64,000 nucleotides of DNA from Takakia lepidozioides (lineage: Eukaryota > Streptophyta > Takakiopsida > Takakiales > Takakiaceae): contig CM060731.1 of NCBI GenBank assembly GCA_030704615.1, positions 46,004,001-46,068,000 on the forward strand. The letters run 5' to 3'. The notes beneath the pieces are model-generated. The model worked only from the letters and a program-made list of their open reading frames with translations, did not search any database and had not been told where the DNA came from. Made by a program: the position numbers and the translations under genes. The number at the start of each line of letters is the position of its first letter. Positions within the stretch are counted from its first letter, which is position 1. Shown here in pieces: positions 1-17,800 of this stretch.

Positions 1-899
1 CAGCATACGATGGCATCAGACCCACGGGTACTAGAACTTCGACAAACAACTCGTTAACTACTCATTGACTCTTTGTAAAGTCTGAAAGCCCCTCTCGTGT
101 TTCCTAGAAATGTTAACAGCGGGAACAGTGGTGACACGGCCATGTGTTGATGTGGCGTCATGGAGTGGACTCAGTCTTGGCAACCGCAGTTTGACATGAA
201 GGCTGTGTTGATGCGGAGTGTGTGTTGTAATAACTCGCATCCGCATCTCGTGCCTCGGTTCCGTGTGTTCCTCGTCACGATTCTCATCCCAAAGTGTTTG
301 TACATCTTTTGACCGATTTTGTTTACGGGGAGGGGGAACCACGAGTAGTCTAACTTCACCTAGTAGATGTGGACAGTGTGCGCAACGCACGTCTCTCAAG
401 TGCTTTTCTGCTTGTCTCTACCTGCAATTGCAGGCGTCTCACCAAGTCATTCTAATGCAAATTCTCCAATCAAGCAATGCAAACAAAAATCTGTCGGGTG
501 GATTCACACCCCTGTTCCCACCCCAGCACCTGTCCAAATTAGTATCGACTTATCTGTTCTGCGCATGCATTTAAGGATGAACTGCGAGGCCGTTGGAGCT
601 GGGTCTTGAGAAGTAAGATATATCTGACGAAAGAGTAGAGTTTTGTCCTGGAAATAGATAAGCTTGCGTGTGAGAATTTTAAACAGATAGTTGGGAGGTC
701 TTGTTCATAGACAAGTTTAGAAAAGGAAAGGCCTTGCTGGGGAGAGAAGAACACACTGGTCAGAACTTCAATTTTTCGTGAGAGGGTTCTGCTCACAGAC
801 CATGGAGAATTGACATCAGTCCATTGCTGCAGCCCGGGAGAGATCAATAGAGTGATCTCGACAGAGATACGGACTTGCAAAAAATTCAGACCTGTCATT
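1..899. other. Upstream region of the beta-glucosidase gene
   Basis: No convincing gene is visible. Short open frames on both strands have no recognisable domains. The stretch presumably holds the promoter and 5' UTR of the downstream GH1 gene, but I could not place a TATA box or a transcription start. Confidence 0.4.
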
Positions 900-7877
<6,978 letters not shown>

Positions 7878-7985
7878 GGTTAGCCTTAGTTGTTATGTTC
7901 CTCATTCTGGTTCATGAGCTATTATCTGGAGACTACTTTGGGGTCTACGTTACAGTGTATTCAACTCTCTCTCTCTCTCTCTCTC
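7878..7985. repeat. GH1 3' flank ending in a (CT)n tract
   Basis: The beta-glucosidase 3' flank runs into an uninterrupted CT tract at 7965-7985. LINE-A copy 1 starts directly after it, so the tract is the likely insertion target. Confidence 0.7.
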
Positions 7986-10708
7986 ACAATGAGGAGGTCA
8001 AGGCTGAGTACGTCCAGGCCTTGCAAGAGGCTCTCCCTCATTTTGTCCAATCGCTCCAAGAACTTCAGTCACGCTCTGTTAACGCAAGAAATGAAGTCGA
8101 AAGAGCAGTGGACTCTTGGGAGAGTTTTGTTTCCTCCGTGGCTGACAAGATCATTGGGAGGAAACTAATTGTCTGCGGTAGAGCAGTTGATTGGTGGACT
8201 AATGAGATTAAACTCAAGATAGCTGAGAGACGAGCCCTCTATAAAGAGTGCTGCAATTTGGAAACCAACAGAGAATTGTGGGCGATCAATCAGCTTGTTA
8301 GGTCTCAGAAGAAATTATACTGGGACAAGTTATACAATGAAATAAACTCAAACCACCATGGTGGTAATGACAAGAAATTCTGGTTGGCCCTTCAACGTTT
8401 GTACAAACCGAAAAACGGTCAGCAAGTACAAGCGCTGAAGACTACTAAAGGTGCAGTGGTGACTTCATCGGTTGACATTGTCAAAACCTTTGAAACTCAC
8501 TACAGTATCCTTGGCAGAACTTCTAGGTCTAACAGTGAGGGGTCTTCTGCTGAATGGAGGGACACAGTCGTAAAAACTGTTCCTATGATTCAAAACGCTG
8601 ATGAACTGGAGTATATTTCAATGGCTTATAATGCTCCCATTAGTTCTTCTGAGATTGTGGAAGCAATTGAACATTTAAATGGATATAAAACTGGTGGACC
8701 TGATGGTATTGTCAACGAGCTTATCAAGCACGGTGGCGATCCCATGATAGAGGCCCTAGTTCTCCTCTTTAACCTTATCTGGAAGACTGAAATGATCCCC
8801 TTTCGCTGGCGACAGGGGGTCATTGTCAATCTATACAAGAAGGGTGACAGAGAAGAACCGGGGAACTACCGTGGCATCACACTCCTCAATGCTGTTGGCA
8901 AGACATTCTGCAGAGTTATAAGTACTCGTCTCGAGGTTGATCTGGAGTCTAGAGGTTGTTTCCACGAAGGCCAAGCTGGCTTTCGGCGAAACAGGGGCTG
9001 TGTGGATCATATCTTCACTCTTAGCCAGATTATCCAGGGAAGGAAAAAAGAAGGGAAACCCACTTATGTCTTTTTCCTGGATGTCAAAAAGGCTTATGAC
9101 ACAGTGTGGAGAGATGGCCTATGGTTCCGCCTCTGGTCTTGTGGGATCAAGGGAAAGATGTGGAGAGTTGTCCACAACTTGTATGCTCACACCAAAAGCT
9201 GTGTCACTGTTAACGGACAGAAGTCCAACTTCTTTGACATAGACCAAGGTGTAGCTCAAGGATGTACTCTCTCCCCTCTGCTCTTCAATGTTTTCATCAA
9301 TCAACTCCTCGAGGATGTGGAAAGTGAGGGATTTGGGTTAAGGGTGGGTGATACCACCATACCAGCCCTTATGTTTGCGGATGACTTCGCAGGCATAGGG
9401 GAGACTCCAACCAATCTCCAGGAGTTGATTGATTGCGCGAAGAGATACTTTGATCTTTGGGGGCTAGAGGCTAATGTCAGCAAATGTGCAGTGGTAGCAT
9501 TCAACGACAGAGGAGAGGGAGGAAGTGATCTTAAGTGGCAGTGGGGTAGTCAAGAGATCCCGGTCCTCCCTTCCTACACTTACCTGGGCGTTGAGTTCTC
9601 CTCCAATTGTAATTGGGATGCACATATCCGGAAAGTTGTTCAAACTGGCAAGGGCAAAGCTCTGGGGCTCACTAAATTTTTCCACTGCAGAGGGGTCAAC
9701 TCTGAGGTTAGGAAAACCATGCTTTGTCGCGGTATTAGTCCTGCCTTGGAGTACGGATCTGCTATATGGGTTGATAACTCCAACCAGGCTAAGTCTCTAG
9801 AATCCATTCAAGTGGGTATGTCAGCATGCTCCAAAACAGCCAATGTGGCTGTTCGGGGTGAGTTTGGCATTCCGTCCTTAAGCTCCCGACGAGATGAATT
9901 CAAGGTCAGATGGTGGGGTCAGCTGCAACATATGCCCAACACCAGATATCCTAAGTTAATCGACTCTATATCTTGGAAACAGGACCGCCCTGTCAAACAG
10001 GCGAAGTCCTGGCAGAAGAGAGTAGAAGAGATCCTCAAGGACCTGGACCTGGATCCGCAAGTCTTGACCCTGCTGGATAAATCTGACTTAGAGGCTGTAG
10101 TGTCCTCAGCCATGTCTGTTGCCATGAGATTGTCTGATGAAAATGAAGTCAGGCAGAAAACTTCCCTGAACTTGTTTCCAGTCTGTGACATGGGGGAGGA
10201 CATCTTGGATGACCTCAAGGGTCTACCCACTCTCGGCACTAGACTGAAATTTAAACTCAGGGCAGGAAGCCTACCTTTGAACAGCAAACAGAAGCAGAGA
10301 GGAAAGGGAGAGTGCAATTGCCCGTTGTGTGGGCAATCTGAAGACAGTATTCATTTTCTGATACACTGTCCGGGGTTCTCTCACCAAAGAGACGCTCTCT
10401 TCAAATCTATTAAGGGTATTGTGCCTGTACCCCTGTTTACCAACTTTGAAAGTCTCGAGGCTGAGCCAAAAGCCCAGGCCCTCCTGAGGCCTAGTTTTTG
10501 GGCAAATCACACACAGCAGATTGATGCTTGTGTGAAGGGATTTCTAGAGGATATCTGGAAAACCCGGATTAATTCTATATATGGAGGTAAGTCTTACTAC
10601 CAACGTCAGCCCCTGACAGAGGTAGGTTCTGTCCCTTTTGTTCCCGCTCAAACTGGGCGCGGGGTCAATGGCCACAAGGCTACGGCAAACAACGTCTTAT
10701 GAGTACAG
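7986..10708 (+). mobile_element. LINE-A copy 1, 5'-truncated non-LTR retrotransposon
   Basis: The copy begins right after a (CT)n tract and ends with GAGTACAG followed by another (TC)n tract (10709-10722). There is no poly(A) tail. It lacks the endonuclease region, so it is 5'-truncated, but the remaining reading frame is open to the end. Compared with copies 2 and 3 it lacks 15 nt in frame near 9813. Near identity to the copy at 47.9-50.2 kb suggests recent activity. Confidence 0.9.
7988..10702 (+). CDS. LINE-A reverse transcriptase ORF, partial at the 5' end
   Basis: An open frame of about 900 codons with no natural start, because the element is truncated. Reverse transcriptase motifs follow in order: GPDGIVNELIKHG, then KKGDREEPGNYRGITLLN, then AGFRRNRGCVDHIF, FFLDVKKAYDTVW, GVAQGCTLSPLLFNVF and the catalytic FADD (about 9373-9384). 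A C-terminal Cys/His motif, CPLCGQSEDSIHFLIHC, lies near 10318-10368. The motif wording differs from the usual plant L1 type (YADD, zf-RVT), so this looks like a separate LINE clade; I cannot name the clade without a tree. The protein would copy element RNA at a nicked target. This copy cannot be autonomous because no endonuclease is encoded. Confidence 0.85.
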   Translation, partial: NEEVKAEYVQALQEALPHFVQSLQELQSRSVNARNEVERAVDSWESFVSSVADKIIGRKLIVCGRAVDWWTNEIKLKIAERRALYKECCNLETNRELWAINQLVRSQKKLYWDKLYNEINSNHHGGNDKKFWLALQRLYKPKNGQQVQALKTTKGAVVTSSVDIVKTFETHYSILGRTSRSNSEGSSAEWRDTVVKTVPMIQNADELEYISMAYNAPISSSEIVEAIEHLNGYKTGGPDGIVNELIKHGGDPMIEALVLLFNLIWKTEMIPFRWRQGVIVNLYKKGDREEPGNYRGITLLNAVGKTFCRVISTRLEVDLESRGCFHEGQAGFRRNRGCVDHIFTLSQIIQGRKKEGKPTYVFFLDVKKAYDTVWRDGLWFRLWSCGIKGKMWRVVHNLYAHTKSCVTVNGQKSNFFDIDQGVAQGCTLSPLLFNVFINQLLEDVESEGFGLRVGDTTIPALMFADDFAGIGETPTNLQELIDCAKRYFDLWGLEANVSKCAVVAFNDRGEGGSDLKWQWGSQEIPVLPSYTYLGVEFSSNCNWDAHIRKVVQTGKGKALGLTKFFHCRGVNSEVRKTMLCRGISPALEYGSAIWVDNSNQAKSLESIQVGMSACSKTANVAVRGEFGIPSLSSRRDEFKVRWWGQLQHMPNTRYPKLIDSISWKQDRPVKQAKSWQKRVEEILKDLDLDPQVLTLLDKSDLEAVVSSAMSVAMRLSDENEVRQKTSLNLFPVCDMGEDILDDLKGLPTLGTRLKFKLRAGSLPLNSKQKQRGKGECNCPLCGQSEDSIHFLIHCPGFSHQRDALFKSIKGIVPVPLFTNFESLEAEPKAQALLRPSFWANHTQQIDACVKGFLEDIWKTRINSIYGGKSYYQRQPLTEVGSVPFVPAQTGRGVNGHKATANNVL

Positions 10709-10738
10709 TCTCTCTCTCTCTCAAAGGCCAAAAAGGCC

Positions 10739-12364
10739 AAAGGTCAAAAAGGCCTATGACACTGTGTGGAGAGACGGTCTATGGCTCCGACTCTGGTCTT
10801 CCGGGATCAAGGGAAAGATGTGGAGAGTGGTCCATAACTTGTATGCTCACACTAAAAGCTGTGTCACTGTAAATGGACAGAAGTCTAATTTCTTTGACAT
10901 AGACCAAGGTGTAGCTCAAGGATGTACCCTCTCCCCTTTGCTCTTCAATGTTTTCATCAATCAACTAGGATGTGGAAAGTGAGGGATTTGGGTTAAGGGT
11001 GGGTGATGCCACCATACCAGCCGTTATGTTTGCGGATGACTTCGCAGGCATAGGGGAGACTCCTTCCAACCTCCAGGGGCTGATAGATTGCGTGAAGAGA
11101 TACTTTGATCTTTGGGGGCTAGAGGCCAATGTCAGTAAATGCGCAGTGGTGGCATTCAACGACCGGGGGGAAGGAGGAGGCGATCTCAAGTGGCAGTGGG
11201 GAAGCCAAGAGATCCCTGTTCTCCCCTCCTACACCTATCTTGGCATTGAGTTTTCCTCCAACTGTAATTGGGAAGCACATATTCAAAGAGTGGTTCAATC
11301 TGGCAAACGCAAAGCGCTGGGTCTCACTAAATTTTTCCACTGCAGAGGGATCAACTCTGAAGTCAAAAAAACCATGCTTTGCCGCGTTATCAGGCCGGCC
11401 TTGGAGTATGCATCTGCTGTATGGGTTGATAACTCCAACCAGGCTAAGTCTCTTGAATCCATCCAAGTCGGGGTGCTCAAGGAGTGCATGTCAGCATGCT
11501 CCAAAACAGCTAATGTGGCTGTTCGGGGTGGGTTTGGCATTCCCCCCTTAAGCTCCCGACGCGATGAATTCAAAATCAGATGGTGGGGTCAGCTGCAACG
11601 TATGGCTAATACCAGATATCCTAAGTTAATCGACTCTATATCTTGGAAGCAGGACCGCCCTGTCAAACAGGCTAAATCCTGGCGGAAAAGGGTAGAAGAG
11701 ATTTTCAAGGATCTGAATCTTAGTCCACTAGCCATGACCCTGCTGGATAAATCTGCTTAGAAGCTGAAGTTTCCAAGCCATGTCTATTGCCAGGAAATTG
11801 TCTGAAGAAAATTAGGCAGAAAACTTCCCTCAACCTGTTTCCAGTCTGTGACATGGGTGAGGCCATCATGGATGACCTCAAGGGTCTCCCCACTTTCGGC
11901 ACTAGACTGAAATTCAAACTCAGGGCGGGTAGCCTACCTTTGAACAACAAACAGTCGCAGAGAGGAAGGGGGATTGTAAGTGCCCGTTGTGTGGGCAACC
12001 TGAAGACAATATTCACTCCTGATTCATTGTCCTGGGTACTCTCACCAACGGGACACCCTCTTCCATTCCATCAAGGAAATTGTGCCTGTACCTCTGTTTA
12101 ACAACTTTGAAAATCTTGAGGCTGAGCCAAAAGCCCAGGCCCTTTTGGGGTCTAGCTATTGGGCAAATCACACACATCAGATTGATGCTTGTGTGAAGGG
12201 ATTTCTGGAGGATATATGGAAATCTCGGATCAACTGTTTATTCCAAGGTAAATCATACTACCGGCGTCAGCCCCTGACAAAGATAGTTTCTGTCCCTTTA
12301 TGTTCCGTTCAAACTGGGCGCGGGGTCAATGGCCACAAGGCTACGGGAAACAATGTCTTATGAG

Positions 12365-12369
<5 letters not shown>
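10739..12369 (+). mobile_element. LINE-A copy 2, 5'-truncated and decayed
   Basis: Homology to copy 1 starts inside the reverse transcriptase at the VKKAYDTVW motif and runs to the common 3' end GAGTACAA. It follows copy 1 head to tail, separated by a TC tract and a short GGCC-rich spacer (AAAGGCCAAAAAGGCC). The frame is broken by a 7-nt loss near 10967 and by further damage after 11755. It is more diverged from copies 1 and 3 than they are from each other, so it is probably older. Confidence 0.88.
10742..12363 (+). pseudogene. LINE-A reverse transcriptase pseudogene (copy 2)
   Basis: Broken remnant of the LINE-A ORF. The segment 10972-11760 stays open and holds the FADD motif (MFADDFAGIGE) and the post-RT region. 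The Cys/His region near 11970-12030 is frameshifted, and the last segment resumes at about 12082-12363. It is non-functional. Confidence 0.85.
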
Positions 12370-12396
<27 letters not shown>

Positions 12397-12397
12397 T
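12370..12397. repeat. (TC)n microsatellite at the LINE-A copy 2 3' junction
   Basis: An uninterrupted CT/TC tract immediately follows the GAGTACAA terminus of LINE-A copy 2. It matches the tracts that flank the other copies and is interpreted as target sequence. Confidence 0.85.
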
Positions 12398-12516
12398 TGA
12401 ACCCTGGTGGGTTCGAACCCCACAAAAGGCTCCAGGAGGGCTAGGTTCCCTCGGGGTCAATGGCCTTAAGGCTATGGCAAGCCAACGTTTGCAGGGAAAG
12501 AATGAGTACAATCATT
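12398..12516 (+). mobile_element. Possible SINE remnant: tRNA-like box B plus LINE-A-like tail
   Basis: A box B-like motif GGGTTCGAACCCC (about 12409-12421) is followed within about 40 bp by CGGGGTCAATGGCC, AAGGCTATGGCAA and a terminal GAGTACAATC, which mimics the LINE-A 3' end. tRNA-derived SINEs often borrow the tail of their partner LINE. No box A is visible because the 5' side is replaced by the TC tract. A decayed LINE tail beside a chance box B is the alternative. Confidence 0.4.
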
Positions 12517-12519
12517 TTT

Positions 12520-12675
12520 AACCTGGTGACATGGGTGAGGACCTTGAGGATGAATGGCCTACCTATCCTCGGCACGAGACTAAAACTCGGGGTGGGGAGT
12601 TTACCTTTGTACAATAAACAGATGCAGAGAGGTGCAAAGGAGATTGTCAATCTTGTTCCACACAAATTTGTCCAA
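12520..12675 (+). mobile_element. Old LINE-A fragment
   Basis: The sequence from TGACATGGGTGAGGAC to GCAGAGAGGTGCAAAGG matches the post-RT, pre-zinc-finger part of LINE-A with many substitutions and small gaps. It is a dead fragment. Confidence 0.7.
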
Positions 12676-14300
12676 TAGTTCATGCGTGCATGCCAGCATG
12701 TCGGTGTTGGTTGTCATATGGTGATTTTTTGAGTTTGATTTTCGTATTGTGTGGGTACCCTGGCAGTGATAGCCTGCATCAGTCCAATGTGTTATCTTTC
12801 TCGTGAAAAACTTTGCTGTGCCTCTGATATGTAGTCCTGTAGTTGGTGTGTGTTTGGGACTAATGTGAGGTTTGGGCTTATCAGATTCCAGATCTGAACT
12901 TGATGGACAGTTTGTCCAATCTGCTTCAAAATACGATGGATTTGAACGAGTGGATCACAACAGCAGGCCATGAAACCAAATATCACTTAGGACCCTTCCA
13001 CTCAGTTGTTGGCCACTCACTGGCTCTATTTGACAAGACAGCAGACTCACTTCAGCCTTCGAATGTGATTCATAGCACAACAAACTTGTGTATTCAGTAA
13101 GATTTCCGCAATGACCCAACATGTGGACTCAGCATTAACACAAAGGCCATATCTTGTTGATGTTTCAAATTGTACACATAGCAGGAGTTGCCTACAGTGT
13201 ATATTACTACATCACTTCCAAAGATGAGTGATCTGACATCGAGTACAACAATCTTCCATCCTATTTCATATACAGTTGCGAATTTGTGTCTTCCTCAACA
13301 GCCAGATCATCTCCTAGAGATGCAGATTTGTACTGTACAGCTGGAAGGACTGAACCAACAACATGAATTACTTATGTGTGACTGGTGGAATCCATGTTCC
13401 AGCCAATATTGAACACTTGTTTATACTATTTTCTAATTCTTGCAAGTAGAAGGGTCAAAAACTGTCCGCTGGTTTTGAGGTTTCATACAGATTGCCAGTG
13501 GCTTCAGTGGTAAGACATTCTTGAGGAAGACTTCAACAAGGCCTTAAAAAGTACTGCAGACTGTACACTAGAGCCATCCTACAACCCTTTCACCATGATT
13601 AATCTACTAAATGCCCCTAGCAATCAAATAATCCAGTAGGGTAAGCTGGTGTATAGCATAAATTTACTGTCTTTCTGTGAACCATGTTCAACTATACATT
13701 CCAAATGGCAATTGCAAGTGAAGTTTACTGTACAGATGGAGGTAATTTGGGCAGCTCTGTGTAGTCCTGTACTTATAAGGATCTCCCAAGGTGTACAGGG
13801 CCCTCACTTGAGCCTCCACATGTACTGTTCAATGGCATTTGAGTATGCGATGAGATTGTTGCAATTGACAACAAGTCCAATATTACTTAGGGATTCTGCA
13901 ACCACCCAACATGTAGACGTACAAGAACACAAAGGCCATATTTTTCCTTCATCTGCACATTACACGAGGGGTTTACAATTTGTATTACTACATTCGGAAT
14001 CTCAAAGATGATGGGCTGTCATCGATCTGCTACAAAAGCCTTTGGACCTATTCATATACTGTTACGGATTTCAACGAGAATGAGATTGTCCCCTAGTTAC
14101 AGATTGAAGATTCCAGGTTGATGTAAGTAGATAAACTGAAGCGGTATCTATTACCACTAGTAGAAGGATCCACCGATTAGAGCTGACTCTGAGGTTTCAA
14201 GCTTGTAACACATCCCTAAGGAAGAGTTCCAACAACGCCTTTGAAATCTACTTCAGAAGTTGAAGCATCCGATGAGGAATATGGCTCTACCCGTTGTCAC
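12676..14300. repeat. Intergenic region with an ancient about 0.8-kb tandem duplication
   Basis: No gene is recognised. Blocks around 13114-13280 (ACCCAACATGTGGAC, AACACAAAGGCCATAT, ATTACTACAT) recur in the same order around 13905-14070, and blocks near 13480-13555 recur near 14192-14260. The copies are strongly diverged and have no shared open frame. Confidence 0.5.
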
Positions 14301-14594
14301 TCGGGGAGATATTACTGCCTAGGCCAAAAAGCGTCTTAGAATCAATTCAGTTCTACCTTCCCCGGAAGTTCTTCCCCCACTATCATGTTATCTTCTCTTG
14401 ACCGCACATCTCTCCAGTGCGATAACGAACACACGATCCGCCACTTGCTCTAATTTTGCAAGAATTATGACAGCGTGGTAAACAGAAAGATCACAAGAGC
14501 TAAGTTCAATGGATCAACGACGACCCACCACCATGAATGAATGAATCAGCCCCAGAAACAATCCGAAACCTCAACTGTATGGAAAGCCAAGATA

Positions 14595-14649
14595 GATAAG
14601 CAACCGGTGGATGGAGAGGGCGATGGCCCTGAGCCTCATCTGCCACGTG
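14595..14649 (+). promoter_or_regulatory. I-box and G-box pair upstream of Rubisco activase
   Basis: GATAAG (I-box core, 14595-14600) and CACGTG (G-box, 14644-14649) lie about 155-210 bp upstream of the RCA start codon. The I-box/G-box pairing is a known light-responsive module of photosynthesis gene promoters such as rbcS. The positions are seen in the sequence; function is inferred. Confidence 0.5.
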
Positions 14650-14803
14650 TGGGGATCAATCCGACTTTCCCAGCCACACACGCGGGCTTAATGGCTGGCT
14701 TTCTATCCAATGCTTCAAACACTTCTCTTCTCGCACTCTTTTGATCGTAGCTCTGCTGAGTTTGGAATCAGTCTGCAGCCCCGGCGTTGGCACCCATCTG
14801 GCT

Positions 14804-17800
14804 ATGGCGACCAGCGTTGCAGCCATGCGGGGCGTGGCCGTGCCTCAGGTATCTGGTACCAGTATCTGCTGCTGCAGTGGGTGCTTGTAAGAATGCTGTG
14901 AATGAAATTGTGGAGTGGTCTGTAGTAATGGCATTGTGCCATTGGAGCTTTTGTGATTTGTCTGGGTGGACTTTTCTTCGTGGTTGAGTTGTTCGGGTGT
15001 ATGCTTTTGCATGAATTTGGACTTATGGTTCGTAGCTGGAAATGTAAGAGTGTGTGGATTGCTCCAGTAGAAAGAAGCGTTTGACTACCATCCAATGTGG
15101 TGCTTCTGGCCATGAGGTAGACAGCTGGTGAAGGTGTTTGCCATCGTGAACTCTCACACTGAGCACAACTCCATGAGTTTACCCAATTGAGTGTAGTTGC
15201 GTAATTGGTGATCCTTGCGTGAAATGACGGAATGTCCGATGAGATGTAGGGAGAGAGGACTTGGAGCTTACGTAGGGGTGGCATTGGTGAGCTGACATCC
15301 GTGCACAATGACTCAGGTGAACACAGCCTTGGCTGGAACTCAGGCTACGGGCAGCAAGAGCGCACCAAGCTCTGCGTTCTTTGGGGGAAACTTGAAGACT
15401 TCCGCTAGAGTGACACTGGGAGCTCCCAAGGGGAAGGCTCGTATCGTATGTGAAGCGGAAAAGACCGAGAAGAAGGTGGACAGGTGGGCAGGTCTGGGGA
15501 AAGATATCTCTGATGATCAGCAGGATATCCAGCGTGGGAAGGGTCTGGTTGATGCTTTGTTTCAGGGTGCTCAGGGGTTGGGTACCCAAAATGCCATCAT
15601 GAGTAGCTACGACTACGTTAGCACTGCCCAGCGGACGTGAGTTCTCTTCCCTTCACATTTCGAGTGCTGCGTTTCTGTATTCTTGTGTATGTTAGTGTAT
15701 TTTCGTTCTCCACACGCGGATATATGGTAGCAGTAACGATGGCAGGAGTAGAAGGATAATTTTCATGGTAAAACACTCTAATGTTCCTCCCCTCTCCTCC
15801 CCCTCTCATTCTGGTGTTAACTCACTCCCAGAGAGGCATCTTGTAGCAGGTCTATTTCAATGATCTTGTTTGCTGCTGAATGTACGTATGTTAATGGTCC
15901 TCTCTGTGAGCTAGTGCTGAAGGTCGCATGGGAAGGTTGCATAGCATTTAGAATAGATATTTCCTTAGCAAACCTGTATCTTCCAGGGACATTTAGAAAA
16001 CTAGAACCTGCCCACTAAATGTGTGTTTTGGAATCCGTAGTGGAAGGTCAATTGGTCTTTGTTTCCATGTCCAGGAAGATGCTGACTTAGTGGTTGATCA
16101 AACAGGTTTGACTTTGATAACATGAAGGATGGGCTCTACATTGCACCTGCCTTCATGGACAAACTGGTTATCCACATCGCAAAAAACTTCATGAGCCTGC
16201 CCAACATCAAGGTAATGCACCCGGCAGCCCCAGTCTTGTTCATTTTGTTTCTTTATGGCAGGCCTATCTCATTTGCACGTGAGAACAAGTCTAACCCATT
16301 GTTAAGAAGGTCTGTCTGGCAGGAGAGATTTCACTGAATGTATGGTTGGATGGCAGGTTCCTCTTATTTTGGGTATTTGGGGAGGCAAGGGACAGGGAAA
16401 ATCATTCCAATGTGAGCTTGTCATGTCAAAGCTTGGAATCAAGTAAGTAGGTATCACTGTGGATAATTTTTTGTATTTCCTTCAGCTGGAAGGGTTGGTA
16501 CCCTGTACCGATGACTTAACTTTTAATTTAGTCCTGGATTTTCTTTACTTGCATTGCATTGTTGTGGATGTATTCACATTTCTTTCAAGAGTCATCTATT
16601 TCCCAGCTTGCCACTGTGTTTTTGCATGTTTTAGAGCTTGCAAGTCGTTGCGAAGGGACGTGGCTTAGGTCATGTTATTCATTTGTTGTGTCTAGCAACA
16701 GAAATCTATATAACAAGAATGTGGTGGTGGCAGCCCCATCATGATGAGTGCAGGAGAACTGGAGAGTGGCAGTGCGGGTGAACCAGCTAAGTTGATTCGT
16801 CAAAGATACCGTGAGGCATCAGATATCATCAAGAAGGGGAAGATGTGTGCCCTCTTCATCAATGATTTGGATGCCGGTGCAGGGCGCATGGGCGGTACTA
16901 CCCAGTACACTGTGAACAACCAGATGGTGAATGCCACTCTCATGAACATTGCTGACAACCCAACAAATGTGCAGCTTCCTGGTATATACAACAAGGAAAC
17001 GATTCCCCGTGTGCCCGTCGTCGTTACTGGTAATGATTTTTCGACCTTGTATGCTCCTCTTATCCGCGATGGTCGTATGGAGAAGTTCTACTGGGCTCCC
17101 ACTCGGGAAGATCGTATTGGTGTGGCCAAAGGAATCTTCAGGGCAGACAATGTTCATGATAAGGATATTGAGAATTTGGTGGATAGCTTCCCTGGCCAGT
17201 CCATTGGTGAGTAGCACTTCTCTGCAGTTAAATTTTTGACAGTGGTGACTTTTTCGTGGTTTTGTATAATTTGCGGCTCTCGTGTGGCTCTTGTTTCTGC
17301 ATGTGAACAAATATTGTTTGTGTGTTTCTTATGCCTGTGTTGATTTTGAGTTAATTTTCTCTCTTGCAGATTTCTTTGGTGCCCTAAGGGCCCGGGTATA
17401 CGATGATGAGGTGAGGAAGTGGGTGTCAAATGTTGGAGTGGAGAACATGGGCAAGAAGTTGGTGAATTCGAAGGAGGGTCCCCCAACCTTTGAGAAGCCA
17501 GCTATGACAGTTGCAAAGCTCATGTCATATGGTCACATGCTGGTGCAAGAGCAGGAAAATGTGAAGCGTGTGCAACTTGCTGACCAGTACCTGTCTCAGG
17601 CCGCTCTGGGTGATGCAAATGCTGATGCTATCAAGCAAGGCACCTTCTTCCAAGGTCAGTCATAGTTGCTACCTGAACTATGATCTTTGAACTTCCACTC
17701 TCCTTTAACTCTATATTAACTCTATATTAATGCTGTTATTTAATATGAAAAGACTTACACACGGTGTGGGTTGTGGGATGCTTGTTTGTTTCTGTCAGCG

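Noticed and set aside
9919-10317. Minus-strand open frames inside the LINE-A copies
   Set aside because: They recur at the same relative place in every copy and are shadows of the RT frame.
12405-12425. tRNA gene suggested by GGGTTCGAACCCC
   Set aside because: No acceptor stem, D-arm or anticodon arm can be placed; only a box B-like piece remains.
15308-15640. ATG at 15308 as the Rubisco activase start
   Set aside because: This ATG lies just before the exon 2 acceptor; a short first exon at 14804 gives a proper transit peptide and joins in phase 0.
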